From an uncultured Gammaproteobacteria bacterium (GTDB lineage Bacteria; Pseudomonadota; Gammaproteobacteria; Arenicellales; JAANXG01): a DNA stretch of 38,791 nucleotides. This document shows, in pieces, positions 7,763-18,384 of the stretch. A program made the translations under genes and the position numbers. The DNA lies in the NCBI GenBank assembly GCA_947259705.1, contig CAMYNL010000033.1:1-38791 (forward strand). The letters are read 5' to 3'. The notes below the pieces were generated by a model that saw nothing but the letters and a program-made list of their open reading frames with translations, did not search any database and had not been told where the DNA came from. Every line of letters begins with the position of its first letter. Position 1 is the first letter of the stretch.

Positions 7763-7948
7763 TTAGTCCTGCCACTCGTCGGCATCGAGTTGGCGCGCTT
7801 CCTCCTCCAGCATGATCGGTATCCCGTCACGGATCGGATATGCCAGACGGGCCGACTTGCTCACCAGCTCCTCTTTCTTCTTGTCGTAGATCAGGGGGGC
7901 CTTGGTGACGGGGCAAACCAGAATATCAAGCAGTTTTCGGTCTATCAT
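7763..7948 (-). CDS. ycaR: Trm112/UPF0434 family small protein (YcaR-like)
   Basis: This is a 61-residue protein beginning [19 protein letters not shown] and containing [16 protein letters not shown], both hallmarks of the YcaR/UPF0434 family related to Trm112. Only one Cys (in LVCP) of the zinc-ribbon type remains visible. Its biochemical role in bacteria is not well defined; Trm112 in other domains activates methyltransferases. Its start overlaps the end of lpxK by 23 bases, implying coupled translation. The position between lpxK and kdsB is conserved in many gammaproteobacteria. Confidence 0.92.
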   Translation of the reverse strand: MIDRKLLDILVCPVTKAPLIYDKKKEELVSKSARLAYPIRDGIPIMLEEEARQLDADEWQD

Positions 7949-8942
7949 GGGTCTCCGGGATCATCTCCAGTAAGCGGGTGAAAAACGCGTCGTCCACCTG
8001 GGCCGACGCCGGTACGAACCACATTCGTTCGTCGGCAAATTTGAGGCATTTTACCGCATCTTTCTCAGTCATCAGGATAGTCGCGCCGTCTTCGTAGTCG
8101 AAATCGGTGGACTGAAAACGCCAGTGATCCGGATAAGGGTGCTCGTGCAGCGCCAGTCCACACCGCACCAGATCGGCAAAGAACCGCTGCGGATTGCCGA
8201 TGCCGGCGACCGCATGCACGGGGCGTGACTGCAGCGCGTCGAAGTCAACGACCTGGTCGGGGCTGGTCAGCCTGACCGGGCGGTCCAGCACCAGCCGCAT
8301 GGCATATTCTCCAGGCCGAGCCCCGGTACCGTTACATACCACCATGTCGACCGTGTCCAGGCGGCTGGCCGGCTCACGCAGCGGTCCGGCCGGTAAGCAG
8401 AAACCGTTGCCGGATCTGCGCACGGCGTCCACCACCGCAATCTCTATGGTCCGGCCGAGGCGATAATGCTGCAGGCCGTCATCGGCAATCACCACGTTAC
8501 AGCCTTGTTCGATCAGGGCGCGGGCGGCCTGCACCCGGTCCGGGCCGACCATCACCGGGCAATTTGCCCGTCGGGCGATGATCACCGGCTCGTCGCCCAC
8601 CAGCTGCGGATCGCTGTCGGCGGCCACGGCTCGCGGCCAGCTGCTGGCGCGTCCGCCGTAGCCGCGGCTGACCACACCCGGGCACCAGCCGCCGCGGGCG
8701 AGGTTCTCTACCAGCCCGATCACCAGCGGGGTTTTGCCGGTACCGCCGACAGTAATATTGCCCACCACGATCACCGGAACCGGCATCTCGCTCACCGACA
8801 GCCAACCCGTTTCGTAGGCCTTGCGCCTGATCGCCGCTAGGGCACAGTAAAGCAGCGCCAGCGGACTCATCAGCCATGCCGCCAGACCCCGCCGCCGCCA
8901 GACGGATGTCAGCCAGAGCGCCAATGTGCCGCTGCGGGCCAT
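7926..8942 (-). CDS. lpxK: Tetraacyldisaccharide 4'-kinase
   Basis: LpxK phosphorylates the 4' position of the lipid A disaccharide at the inner membrane. The 338-residue protein has an N-terminal membrane-associated helix ([21 protein letters not shown]) and the P-loop-like [37 protein letters not shown] and LTEKDAVKC follow, all family-typical. The reading frame extends 38 codons upstream of the chosen ATG (8942), but that part lies inside msbA and is not LpxK-like. The ATG lies 1 base after the msbA stop. The msbA-lpxK pairing is standard. Confidence 0.96.
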   Translation of the reverse strand: MARSGTLALWLTSVWRRRGLAAWLMSPLALLYCALAAIRRKAYETGWLSVSEMPVPVIVVGNITVGGTGKTPLVIGLVENLARGGWCPGVVSRGYGGRASSWPRAVAADSDPQLVGDEPVIIARRANCPVMVGPDRVQAARALIEQGCNVVIADDGLQHYRLGRTIEIAVVDAVRRSGNGFCLPAGPLREPASRLDTVDMVVCNGTGARPGEYAMRLVLDRPVRLTSPDQVVDFDALQSRPVHAVAGIGNPQRFFADLVRCGLALHEHPYPDHWRFQSTDFDYEDGATILMTEKDAVKCLKFADERMWFVPASAQVDDAFFTRLLEMIPETHDRPKTA

Positions 8943-8943
8943 C

Positions 8944-10713
8944 TCAGCCTGCGAGTCGCGCCCGCTCCTGCAGCTGTGATCGGTAGAGCCCGGCGTAGAC
9001 ACCGTTTTTAGCGACCAGCTCTGCGTGTCGACCGGTCTCGACGATGATGCCCCCATCCAGCACGTGGATCCGGTCTGCGTTCTCGATGGTGGACAGGCGA
9101 TGTGCGATTACCAGCGTCGTGCGGTCCTGTATCAGTCGCTCGGTGGCGTCCTGCACCAGCCGTTCGGAGATTGCGTCCAGCGACGACGTTGCCTCGTCAA
9201 GGATCAGAATCGGGGCATCCTTGAACAGCGCCCGTGCGATCGAGATGCGCTGTCGCTGTCCCCCGGAGAGCCGGATGCCCTGTTCGCCGATCAGGGTATC
9301 CAGGCCTGCCGGCAGCGGATCGACGAACTCGTCGATGTGCGCGGCTGCCGTCGCGCGCCGTAGCTGTTCCTCGGATACGGGCTGCGGCGCGCCATAAACT
9401 ATGTTGTTACGGATACTGTCGTCGAACAGGATTGTCTCCTGGGTGACCGTGGCTATGCTGGCGCGCAGGCTGGCGAGGCTTAGATCGGTCAGGTCGACCC
9501 CGTCCACCAGGATCTGACCGCTGTCGGGGCGATAGAAACCCATCAGCAGAGCTGCGATGGTGGATTTTCCGCTGCCGGAGGCGCCAACCAGCGCCACCGT
9601 CTGGCCCGGCTCGACAACAAAAGAAAGCCCGCTCAGAACCTCCCTGTCAGACCTCCCGTAGCGAAACGACACGTTGCGGTACTCGATACGGCCACGCGGA
9701 TGATCAAGCACCACCGACCCGGGATCGGGTTCCGGCGCCTGGTCGACCATGTCGAAGATGCTGCTGGCGGCGGCCACGCCAGTCTGGATCTTCTCATTCA
9801 CCTTGGCAAGGCGCTTGAGGGGCGACATCAGCATCAGCACTGCACCCAGATAACTGACAAAGGTGCCCGCCGAAAGCGTTTCCGGGCCTTCCCGGGTGAC
9901 CGCGATGTGGATCACCAGCGCCACGCCGACGCCGACCACCAGCAGTATCACCGGTACCAATGCCGCGGCAACAGCCGCCTTCTTCATGGCCTGCTGCCGG
10001 TTATGGTTGTTGGCGCGGTCAAACGATGACTTCTCGTATTCCTGGCCGCTGAAGGTCTTCACCACACGCTGGCCGATTACCGCCTCCTTCGCCACGTGGG
10101 CGATCCCGCCCACGGAAACCTGGATCCGTTCTCCGATGCTTCGGAACCGGTCGGCGGCGCGCTTGACCGTGTAACCCACCAGCGGCGCAAACACCAGAAA
10201 CACCAGCGACAGCTTCCAGTCCAGGTAGAACATCCATCCCAGCAGCGCCGACGCGGTCAGGCTGTCCCGGACCAGCAGGGTGAGCGCATCGGTGGTCGCG
10301 GTGCTGGCCTGCTCGACGTCATAGATCAACCTCGAAACCAGTGTCGCCGAGGAGTGGTCGTCGAAATACGCGGCCGGCAGGTAAATCAGCCGGTTGAACA
10401 TCGCCCGGCGCAGGTCGTACACGACCCGGCGACCGACCCAGGCCATGCTGTAGTTGGCGACGAAGCCGGACACCGCGCGCGCCACCAGCACCAGCACCAG
10501 CAGCCAGGGGATGATGGCGATGAAGTCCGGGTCCGGCGACACGAATCCCGAGTCCATGATGGGCTTCAGCAATGCCGCGAACGAAGTCTCAGTCAACGCG
10601 GTGATGACCATGGCCACCACGGCGACAGAAAACACCGCTTTATAGGGGCGGACGTACGACAGCAGCCTGCTATAGAGCCGTGCGCTACCCTGCTCGGCAG
10701 CCTGGGTGGTCAC
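8944..10713 (-). CDS. msbA: Lipid A export ATP-binding/permease protein MsbA
   Basis: MsbA flips lipid A-core across the inner membrane. The 589-residue half-transporter has six membrane helices in roughly residues 25-310. Its nucleotide-binding domain shows Walker [10 protein letters not shown], signature LSGGQRQRISIARAL, Walker B ILILDEATSSLD and the switch His in VIAHRLSTIENADRI. Length and order are normal. The start is GTG, and the GTGA overlap with the exbD stop suggests translational coupling; lpxK begins 1 base after its stop. Other type I ABC exporters look similar, but the lpxK neighbour makes MsbA the clear call. Confidence 0.95.
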   Translation of the reverse strand: MTTQAAEQGSARLYSRLLSYVRPYKAVFSVAVVAMVITALTETSFAALLKPIMDSGFVSPDPDFIAIIPWLLVLVLVARAVSGFVANYSMAWVGRRVVYDLRRAMFNRLIYLPAAYFDDHSSATLVSRLIYDVEQASTATTDALTLLVRDSLTASALLGWMFYLDWKLSLVFLVFAPLVGYTVKRAADRFRSIGERIQVSVGGIAHVAKEAVIGQRVVKTFSGQEYEKSSFDRANNHNRQQAMKKAAVAAALVPVILLVVGVGVALVIHIAVTREGPETLSAGTFVSYLGAVLMLMSPLKRLAKVNEKIQTGVAAASSIFDMVDQAPEPDPGSVVLDHPRGRIEYRNVSFRYGRSDREVLSGLSFVVEPGQTVALVGASGSGKSTIAALLMGFYRPDSGQILVDGVDLTDLSLASLRASIATVTQETILFDDSIRNNIVYGAPQPVSEEQLRRATAAAHIDEFVDPLPAGLDTLIGEQGIRLSGGQRQRISIARALFKDAPILILDEATSSLDAISERLVQDATERLIQDRTTLVIAHRLSTIENADRIHVLDGGIIVETGRHAELVAKNGVYAGLYRSQLQERARLAG

Positions 10714-11162
10714 GGTTTACGATTGTCGTCGATGACTTTCTGGGTGGCGAACGTGATATTGGTCTGACCGACTCGCCGCGCCAGGTCCATTGCGGTGATC
10801 ACCGCTTCATGGGGGGTGCGCCGATCAGCGCGGATCACGGTGATCAGTTCCTGACGTCCGTCGGTCGCCGTCAACAGCGCCCGGTAGAGGGTCTCGCGGC
10901 TGGTATTCACCAGCCGTTGTGCCGCCTTGTCGGCGGGACCCTTGACCGCGTAGACACCCTCCGCGCTGATCTCTATCTCGAGTATGCGGGATTGCTGCTC
11001 CTCCTGCGGCTGGTCGCTGGATTCCGGCAGCTGTATCCGCAGCTGGGATTCCCTGGAAAACGTGGTGGAGACCATGAAGAATATCAGCAGCAGAAACACC
11101 ACGTCGATCAACGGCGTCAGGTTGATCTGGGTATCTTCGTCGTTGCGATCGGTGAATTTCAT
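10710..11162 (-). CDS. exbD: ExbD/TolR-type biopolymer transport protein
   Basis: This 150-residue protein has a short cytoplasmic N-terminus, one membrane helix (INLTPLIDVVFLLLIFFMV, residues about 14-32) containing the conserved Asp that forms the proton path, and a periplasmic domain. It pairs with the upstream ExbB/TolQ-like protein to form a proton-driven motor, typically energising TonB. An ATGA overlap with the upstream gene and a 4-base overlap with msbA show a compact operon. No tonB is present, so the partner is unknown; in gammaproteobacteria this copy is commonly linked to msbA. Confidence 0.92.
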   Translation of the reverse strand: MKFTDRNDEDTQINLTPLIDVVFLLLIFFMVSTTFSRESQLRIQLPESSDQPQEEQQSRILEIEISAEGVYAVKGPADKAAQRLVNTSRETLYRALLTATDGRQELITVIRADRRTPHEAVITAMDLARRVGQTNITFATQKVIDDNRKP

Positions 11163-11803
11163 GACACCCTGTGCAGCGTCGCTGCCGGCGCTGGCGCGGG
11201 CCTGTCGCCATGGATCACCTCTACCAGCCGGATCGCTTCCTGCTCCATGTTTACCGTCAGCGCATTTACACGGCCGCGGAAGTAGCGGTAGAACATCAGG
11301 CTGGGGATACCGACCGACAGGCCCGCCGCCGTGGTGATCAAGGCTTCCGAGATGCCGCCGGCAAGTACCGTCGGGTCACCAACGCCGAAGGAGGTGATTG
11401 CGGCAAACACCTTGATCATGCCAATGACTGTCCCCAGCAGACCCAGCAGGGGGGTGATGGCGGCGATGGTGCCCAGGGTATTCAGGTATCGTTCCAGGTC
11501 ATGCACGACGTGACGGCCGGCTTCCTCGATGGACTCCTTCATGATTTCGCGGCCGTTTTTCATGTTCACCAGGCCGGCCGCAAGTATCCTCCCCAGTGGC
11601 GAGCTCTCGCGTATCGCCACCACCTTGGCAGGATCCAGTTCGCGGCTGGCGATCATCTGCTGCACCTGTTGACCCAGACTGCCCGGGGTCACCGCTCGTT
11701 TGTTCAATGTCCATAGTCGCTCGCACACGATGGCCATGGCGGCGACGGAACAGGCCAGTATGGGCCACATCAGGAAACCGCCGGACTGGAACAGTTCAAA
11801 CAC
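11159..11803 (-). CDS. exbB: MotA/TolQ/ExbB proton channel family protein
   Basis: This 214-residue inner-membrane protein begins MFELFQSGGFLMWPILACSV with a first membrane helix, then a cytoplasmic stretch, then two long helices near residues 110-185 (TLGTIAAITPLLGLLGTVIG; SEALITTAAGLSVGIPSLMF). These are the classical ExbB/TolQ helices, including the LLGLLGTVxGM signature. The start is GTG at 11803. It forms a motor with ExbD, whose ATG overlaps its stop. An 83-base gap separates it from comEC upstream, so it may have its own promoter. Confidence 0.93.
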   Translation of the reverse strand: MFELFQSGGFLMWPILACSVAAMAIVCERLWTLNKRAVTPGSLGQQVQQMIASRELDPAKVVAIRESSPLGRILAAGLVNMKNGREIMKESIEEAGRHVVHDLERYLNTLGTIAAITPLLGLLGTVIGMIKVFAAITSFGVGDPTVLAGGISEALITTAAGLSVGIPSLMFYRYFRGRVNALTVNMEQEAIRLVEVIHGDRPAPAPAATLHRVS

Positions 11804-11837
11804 CTGCTTGGCTACCCTTCTTGATTCGGACGCAAAA

Positions 11838-11843
11838 AGTGTA
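11838..11843 (-). promoter_or_regulatory. Candidate extended -10 promoter for exbB-exbD-msbA-lpxK
   Basis: On the reverse strand the 83-base gap between comEC and exbB contains TGTTACACT, an extended -10 (TGnTACACT) about 35 bases upstream of the exbB GTG. No good -35 hexamer is seen at 17 bases. It is the best local candidate but is weakly supported. Confidence 0.3.
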
Positions 11844-11886
11844 ACAGACTTTTCTCGCCTGCACCGCGCCGAAACTTCCGCCGTTA

Positions 11887-14232
11887 CTACCGTTCATGGC
11901 GTCCTGCAATATCGTGAAACCAGTAACGGCGGTGACGTTCCCTATGGGCGTGCCAGCGGATGCCCTCGGCGCCGAATTCCACCGTCACCGCTCCGGCCTT
12001 CGCGGTATTGACCACAGGCACACTGCGCTCCCGGTAGCGCCGCAGCACCCCCTCCGCCGGGTGGCCGTAGGGGTTGCGATAACCACTTGCCACCACCGCC
12101 AGTCGCGGCGCGGTGGCCGCGAGAAACCCCGGCGTGGACGAAGTCGCGCTGCCCTGGTGCGGGACCAGCAGAACGTCGGTGTCCAGCCGCGACGGGCTGC
12201 GGCGCAGGAGTTCCGTCTCCACCGCCGACTCGATATCCGCGGTCAACAACAGCCGGCCGTGCCGCCCGCTGATCTTCAACACGCAGGAGGCGTTGTTGCC
12301 GGGCGCCGGCACCTCGTGAGTGGGGTGCAGCACCAGGAAACGAACTTCGTCCCACTCCCAGGCCTGGCCTGCCCGGCACGCCGACGCGCCGGCCACCCGC
12401 TGCGGTACGCTGCTCAGGGCGCGATCCACCGCGACCGCCTCCCGCACCGCCGTCAGGCCGCCGATGTGGTCATTGTCGCCGTGACTGATCACCAGCGCGT
12501 CCAGCGACGTGATGCCGCGCGCATGCAGAAATGGCACGACCACCGCCGCACCGGCATCGAACTGCTCGCTATAGCGCGGCCCGGTGTCGTAGAGCAGGAC
12601 ATGGGATCGGGTTTCGACCACTACCGCGAGCCCCTGGCCTACGTCCAGGAAGGTGGCGCGGAACGCCCCGTCGGCGGGATTGTCCGGCGCCTTGATCAGT
12701 ACCGGCAGCAGCCAGATGACCGCCAGCGACCGTATGCCGGCCGGCAACGGCAGCCACCACCACAGCATGGCGCAGGTGGCGCCCAACACCGCCCACCAGG
12801 ACGGCCGCGGCGCACTCCAGGCCGCGAACCCCCGCCCTGCCAGCCACTCGAGGATCGGCCACAGGTGATTGAGCACCCAAGCGGCCAGTTCCAGCAGCAA
12901 GGAACCCGCGCCCCAGGGATCGCCCCAGACCAGGACCAGGCTGGCCACCAGCGCCGTGGGAACCACCACCACACCCACCACGGGGATCGCCAGCAGATTG
13001 GCCAGGGGAGACAGCAGGGACACCTGTCCGAAGTACGCCAGCGTCGCTGGTGCCAGCACCAGCCCCAGCATCAACTGCACGCGCAGCCAGAGCCGCCAGC
13101 GCCGGGGACCGGGCGCCGTCGCCAGCGCAAACAGTATTGAACCGGCACCAAGAAACGACAGCCAGAAACCTGGCTCCAGCACGGTCATCGGATCCAATAG
13201 CAGGATCAGCCACAATGCCACCGCCAGCGACCTGCCGGGTGGCAGACTGCGCCGCCAGAGCAGCCCCACCATGACGCAGGCAAGCATGATCAGCGCGCGC
13301 TGGGTGGCTACGGACAGGCCCGCCATGAGGGCATAGGCCGCTGCCGCGCACAAGGCGACCGTGGCGCCGGCATAGGGCGCCGGCCACCACAGCATCAGCC
13401 GGCCGGTGGCCCGCCAGGCCGTTGCGGCCACCCAGAAGGCCAACCCGGCGACCAGGCCCACGTGCAGGCCCGAGATCGCCATCAGGTGCGTGGTCCCGGT
13501 GCGGCGGAGCGTCTCCCAATGCGCGGTGCGCATCTGGCCCCGGTCGCCGAGGATGAGTCCGGGCAGCAGCACCGAAGCGGGTTCCGCGATGCGGCTCAAG
13601 GGTTGCGAGAGCCGCTCGCGCAAGCGGTCCCGTGCCTCGTGCAGCGATGCAGCGGATCCCAGCAGACGCGCCTGGCGGCCACCGCGGACGTAGCCGGTGG
13701 CACCGATGCCCTGGCGGAAAAGCTGCCTCTCGTAGTCGTAACCGCCTGGATTCTGAAATCCGTGCGGGCGCTTGAGCCGTACCGGAAATTGCCAACGCTG
13801 ACCGGGTTTCAGCGGCGGATATGGCCGGTACCAGCGCAACCGAGTGCGTCCCCTCCATACTGGCAGGGTGTCGGCGGTGGATGAGTTCTCGACATCCAGA
13901 TCGAATTTCAGGTAACGTTCGGCGCGCTGGGGGAGCGACACCACGGTACCGGTCACGACCATGTCCCGGCCTTCCCAGGATTCCGGTAATGCACGGTTCA
14001 ACAGCAGCTCGGCGCGTATGGTCGCCCACGTCGCGCCCAGACACAGACAGATCAAAATCGCCAGGTACCGGCGCAAGCAGGCGAAGCGCCAGGCCAGCCA
14101 GAGGAACAGACATGCCAGCGGTCCAGCCCACAAAGGAGGCAGCTCACCGCAACCTTGAACGAGGGTCACGCCACCAAGAAAAGCGGCGGTGAGCGGGAAC
14201 CACGACGGGCTTCCTGCCACAATTAACGCCAT
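11887..14232 (-). CDS. comEC: DNA internalisation competence protein ComEC/Rec2
   Basis: ComEC forms the inner-membrane channel through which single-stranded DNA enters during natural transformation. The 781-residue protein has N-terminal membrane segments and a DUF4131-like OB region (residues about 60-190). The Competence membrane domain follows (GTTHLMAISGLHVGLVAGLA near 229-248, then about ten hydrophobic helices). A C-terminal metallo-beta-lactamase-like nuclease domain carries VISHGDNDHIGG, the metal-binding H-x-D-x-D-H motif. The length is normal and the frame is intact. The start is ATG with AAGGATG upstream. Location before exbB-exbD-msbA is common in gammaproteobacteria. No pilus or other competence genes are in the window. 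Confidence 0.95.
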   Translation of the reverse strand: MALIVAGSPSWFPLTAAFLGGVTLVQGCGELPPLWAGPLACLFLWLAWRFACLRRYLAILICLCLGATWATIRAELLLNRALPESWEGRDMVVTGTVVSLPQRAERYLKFDLDVENSSTADTLPVWRGRTRLRWYRPYPPLKPGQRWQFPVRLKRPHGFQNPGGYDYERQLFRQGIGATGYVRGGRQARLLGSAASLHEARDRLRERLSQPLSRIAEPASVLLPGLILGDRGQMRTAHWETLRRTGTTHLMAISGLHVGLVAGLAFWVAATAWRATGRLMLWWPAPYAGATVALCAAAAYALMAGLSVATQRALIMLACVMVGLLWRRSLPPGRSLAVALWLILLLDPMTVLEPGFWLSFLGAGSILFALATAPGPRRWRLWLRVQLMLGLVLAPATLAYFGQVSLLSPLANLLAIPVVGVVVVPTALVASLVLVWGDPWGAGSLLLELAAWVLNHLWPILEWLAGRGFAAWSAPRPSWWAVLGATCAMLWWWLPLPAGIRSLAVIWLLPVLIKAPDNPADGAFRATFLDVGQGLAVVVETRSHVLLYDTGPRYSEQFDAGAAVVVPFLHARGITSLDALVISHGDNDHIGGLTAVREAVAVDRALSSVPQRVAGASACRAGQAWEWDEVRFLVLHPTHEVPAPGNNASCVLKISGRHGRLLLTADIESAVETELLRRSPSRLDTDVLLVPHQGSATSSTPGFLAATAPRLAVVASGYRNPYGHPAEGVLRRYRERSVPVVNTAKAGAVTVEFGAEGIRWHAHRERHRRYWFHDIAGRHER

Positions 14233-14286
14233 GATAGGGCCACATCCTTGTTACGCGCCAACCCGACCCGGCTACGTTAGCAGGTG

Positions 14287-14808
14287 ATGCGACTCGACTC
14301 AATCAAGCGGCACTTGCCGAGCCGGGAGCAGGTACTGGGCAACAAGTATCTGCGGATATTCGGCGAACACCTGCGCGATGCCAATCTGTGGCATTTCAAC
14401 CGCCGATCGGTCGCCCGGGCGACGGGGATCGGCCTGTTCTGCGCCTATCTGCCGATGCCCATGGAGATGATTCCGGCGGCCTTCGGCGCCGTTCTGTTGC
14501 GCGCGAATCTGCCCCTGTCGCTGGCCTGGGTGTGGATCTCGAACCCCGTTACCTGGATACCCCTGTACGGTCCTGCTTACCTGCTGGGAACCTGGCTGAT
14601 CAATGAGCCCGCCATCCCCATGGATCATCTCACCCTCGCGGTGCTGCGCCAGCAGCTGCTGGCGTTATGGATCGGATGCCTGCTGGTGGGTGCGTTGCTT
14701 GGTCTGGCCGGGTTTCTTACCGTGCATGGACTATGGCGATTTAGGGTGACGGCGCTGCGCCGCAGTCGCCGCGGCAGGACCGGCGACGCGGATCAGAAAC
14801 GGGTCTAG
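14287..14808 (+). CDS. DUF2062 domain membrane protein
   Basis: This protein of about 173 residues begins MRLDSIKRHLPSREQVLGN and shows the DUF2062 hallmark segment FGEHLRDANLWHFNRRSVARATGIGLFCAYLP, with further hydrophobic helices around residues 45-75, 80-105 and 120-150. Function is unknown; family members often occur near envelope genes. GTG at 14284 directly precedes the ATG and cannot be excluded as start. It diverges from comEC (51-base gap) and converges on lolD (27-base gap). Confidence 0.88.
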   Translation: MRLDSIKRHLPSREQVLGNKYLRIFGEHLRDANLWHFNRRSVARATGIGLFCAYLPMPMEMIPAAFGAVLLRANLPLSLAWVWISNPVTWIPLYGPAYLLGTWLINEPAIPMDHLTLAVLRQQLLALWIGCLLVGALLGLAGFLTVHGLWRFRVTALRRSRRGRTGDADQKRV

Positions 14809-14835
14809 AACACTATTCGGCCGCTCTTTTGGATT

Positions 14836-15519
14836 TCAGACCGGCGACAGCACACCATCACTGAGCTGCAGGATCCGGTCCATGCGCGCCGCAAGTTCCA
14901 TGTCATGGGTGACCACCACCAGGCTCGTGCCCTGCTCCCGGTTGAGTTCGAGCATCAGGCCGTAGACCTGCTCGGCGGTGCGCCGATCCAGATTGCCGGT
15001 GGGTTCGTCCGCCAGCACGCAGGCTGGTCGCGTCACCAGTGCCCGTGCCACCGCCGCACGCTGGCGTTCCCCCCCGGACAACTCGCCGGGTTTGTGCTGC
15101 AGTCTTGGGGCCAGGTCGACCCGCTCCAGGCATGTCGCCGCGTGCCGCGCCGCTGCCGCAGGCTCCTCGCCGCGTACCAGCAGCGGCATGGCGACGTTTT
15201 CCAGGGCACTGAACTCCGGCAGCAGGTGGTGGAACTGGTAAACAAAACCCAGTTTCTCATTGCGCAGCCGCCCCCTCTCGGCGTCGGAAAAATCGGTAAG
15301 CGGACTGCCCGCCACCAGCACCCTGCCGGCACTTGGCCGCTCCAGACCACCCAGGCAGTGCAGCAGGGTGCTCTTGCCCGATCCCGAGGCGCCGACGATG
15401 GCCAGCTGCTCCGCGGACGCGACCTTGAGATCCACGCCCTTGAGAACATCGACTTTGAGCGGGCCCTGCTCGAAACGCTTTTCCAGCCCCTCACACTGCA
15501 ATACCGGTACGCTGTTCAT
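14836..15519 (-). CDS. lolD: Lipoprotein-releasing system ATPase LolD
   Basis: LolD is the ATPase of the ABC machine that extracts outer-membrane lipoproteins from the inner membrane and hands them to LolA. The 227-residue protein starts [20 protein letters not shown] (ATG 15519) and has Walker [10 protein letters not shown], a Q-loop in [18 protein letters not shown], signature [15 protein letters not shown], Walker [11 protein letters not shown] and the switch His in VVTHDMELA. The ENVAMPLL stretch is typical of the LolD/MacB subfamily. The frame runs 38 codons further upstream, but that lies inside lolC; the ATGA overlap of lolC stop and lolD start fixes the start. Confidence 0.95.
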   Translation of the reverse strand: MNSVPVLQCEGLEKRFEQGPLKVDVLKGVDLKVASAEQLAIVGASGSGKSTLLHCLGGLERPSAGRVLVAGSPLTDFSDAERGRLRNEKLGFVYQFHHLLPEFSALENVAMPLLVRGEEPAAAARHAATCLERVDLAPRLQHKPGELSGGERQRAAVARALVTRPACVLADEPTGNLDRRTAEQVYGLMLELNREQGTSLVVVTHDMELAARMDRILQLSDGVLSPV

Positions 15520-16763
15520 TCGTATCTCAACGCCTCCGCGGGCTGAGTGCGCGACGCCCGCCAAGCCGGGTAGATGGTAGCCACTGTACTCATGACCAGC
15601 GCGGCAATGGTCACCATGATCACGTCGTCCCAATGCATCTCGGCTGGGAAATCGCTGATAACATATACGTCTGCGGGAAAGAACTGGACCCCGAACAGGC
15701 CCTCCAGCATCGGCACCAGGGTCTCCACGTTGAGTGATGTGAGCACCCCCGCCAGTGCGCCGAGCAACGTCCCGATGACGCCGATGACTATGCCCTGCAC
15801 CATGAATACGCCCATCACCGCCCGCGGACTCATGCCGAGAGTCCGCAGGATAGCAATGTCCGCCTGCTTGTCCGTCACCACCATCACCAGGGTGGAGACT
15901 ATATTGAAGGCCGCCACCGCTACGATCAGAAACAAGATGATGAACATCACCCGCTTTTCGATCTTCAGAGCGCGGAAGAAATTGGCGTGTTCGCGGGTCC
16001 AGTCGCTCACATAGAAATCGGGGCCCAGTGCGCGGGCGAGCTCCTGGCGCACCAGCGGCGCCCGGTAGACGTCGGCAAGCTTGAGGCGCAGTCCGTTGAC
16101 CTGGCCGTCGCTACGGTACAGGCGCATGGCGTCGTCGAGATGGATCAGAGACAAGCCGTTGTCGTACTCGTACATGCCCATCTTGAAGATACCCGTCACC
16201 GTGAAGCGCTTCAGTCGTGGCAGCAGGCCGGCGGGGGTGACCTGCCCCTTGGGCGCCACCAGGGTGACCTTGGAGCCCAGGCCTACGCGCAAGCCGCGCG
16301 CGAGTTCGGCCCCGAGCACAATGTGAAATGTCCCGGGCGTTAAACTGTCCAGCCCGCCCTCCACCATGTTGGCGCCGATCTCGGACACCCTGCGCTCGAG
16401 CGCCGGGTCGACGCCGCGGATCAGGGACCCGGTAACGCTGCGGCCGCGGGTGAGCATGCCCTGCCCCAGCAGATACGGTGCCACGCCAACGATCTGCCTT
16501 GCGTTCTCAAGCTGGCTTTGGGCGTTGCGCCAGTCAGGCAACCAGCCGCCGACGCCACTGACGGTGACATGGGAGGCGACCCCGAGAATCCGCTCCCGCA
16601 GTTCCCGTTCAAAGCCGTTCATCACCGATAAAACGGTGATCAGGGCCCACACGCCGAGCGTGATCCCCAGCATGGATGTCAGCGAGATGAAGGAAATGAA
16701 GTGGTTGCGCCGCTTGGCGCGCGTGTAGCGTAATCCGATGAAGACGGATAGCGGTCTATACAT
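15516..16763 (-). CDS. lolC: Lipoprotein-releasing ABC transporter permease LolC/LolE family
   Basis: This is a 415-residue permease with a LolC/E layout. The first membrane helix follows [20 protein letters not shown], a large periplasmic domain spans residues about 50-265, then come three C-terminal helices (residues about 270-400). It ends with [18 protein letters not shown], the coupling and C-terminal FtsX-family signature. It is followed by lolD with a 4-base overlap. Only one LolC/E-type gene is visible; E. coli has lolC-lolD-lolE. A second permease may lie elsewhere, or a single LolF-like permease may form a homodimer. The lolC symbol is therefore provisional. Confidence 0.88.
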   Translation of the reverse strand: MYRPLSVFIGLRYTRAKRRNHFISFISLTSMLGITLGVWALITVLSVMNGFERELRERILGVASHVTVSGVGGWLPDWRNAQSQLENARQIVGVAPYLLGQGMLTRGRSVTGSLIRGVDPALERRVSEIGANMVEGGLDSLTPGTFHIVLGAELARGLRVGLGSKVTLVAPKGQVTPAGLLPRLKRFTVTGIFKMGMYEYDNGLSLIHLDDAMRLYRSDGQVNGLRLKLADVYRAPLVRQELARALGPDFYVSDWTREHANFFRALKIEKRVMFIILFLIVAVAAFNIVSTLVMVVTDKQADIAILRTLGMSPRAVMGVFMVQGIVIGVIGTLLGALAGVLTSLNVETLVPMLEGLFGVQFFPADVYVISDFPAEMHWDDVIMVTIAALVMSTVATIYPAWRASRTQPAEALRYE

Positions 16764-16815
16764 TCGACCGCGCCGCTAAGCGAAAAGGTAACGTATGTTT
16801 TTCAACATGATAGAA

Positions 16816-16843
16816 GATATATTTAATCTTATATTTAAGGCAA
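16816..16843 (-). promoter_or_regulatory. Candidate promoter for lolCD in an AT-rich gap
   Basis: On the reverse strand TTGCCT (16843-16838) and TATATC (16821-16816) are 16 bases apart, in the strikingly AT-rich 83-base gap between lysS and lolC. It is a by-eye match; the spacing is slightly short. Confidence 0.35.
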
Positions 16844-16846
16844 TGC

Positions 16847-18358
<1,512 letters not shown>

Positions 18359-18384
18359 TGTATTAAAAGATATAATTAAGGTTT

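Noticed and set aside
11896-13140. A 414-codon rightward frame antisense to comEC
   Set aside because: It is a shadow of comEC codon bias, rich in Gln, Arg and His, with no domain.
12569-14131. A 520-codon leftward frame overlapping comEC in another frame
   Set aside because: comEC in the other frame carries full ComEC domains; this translation is Gly/Ala/Arg-rich without motifs.
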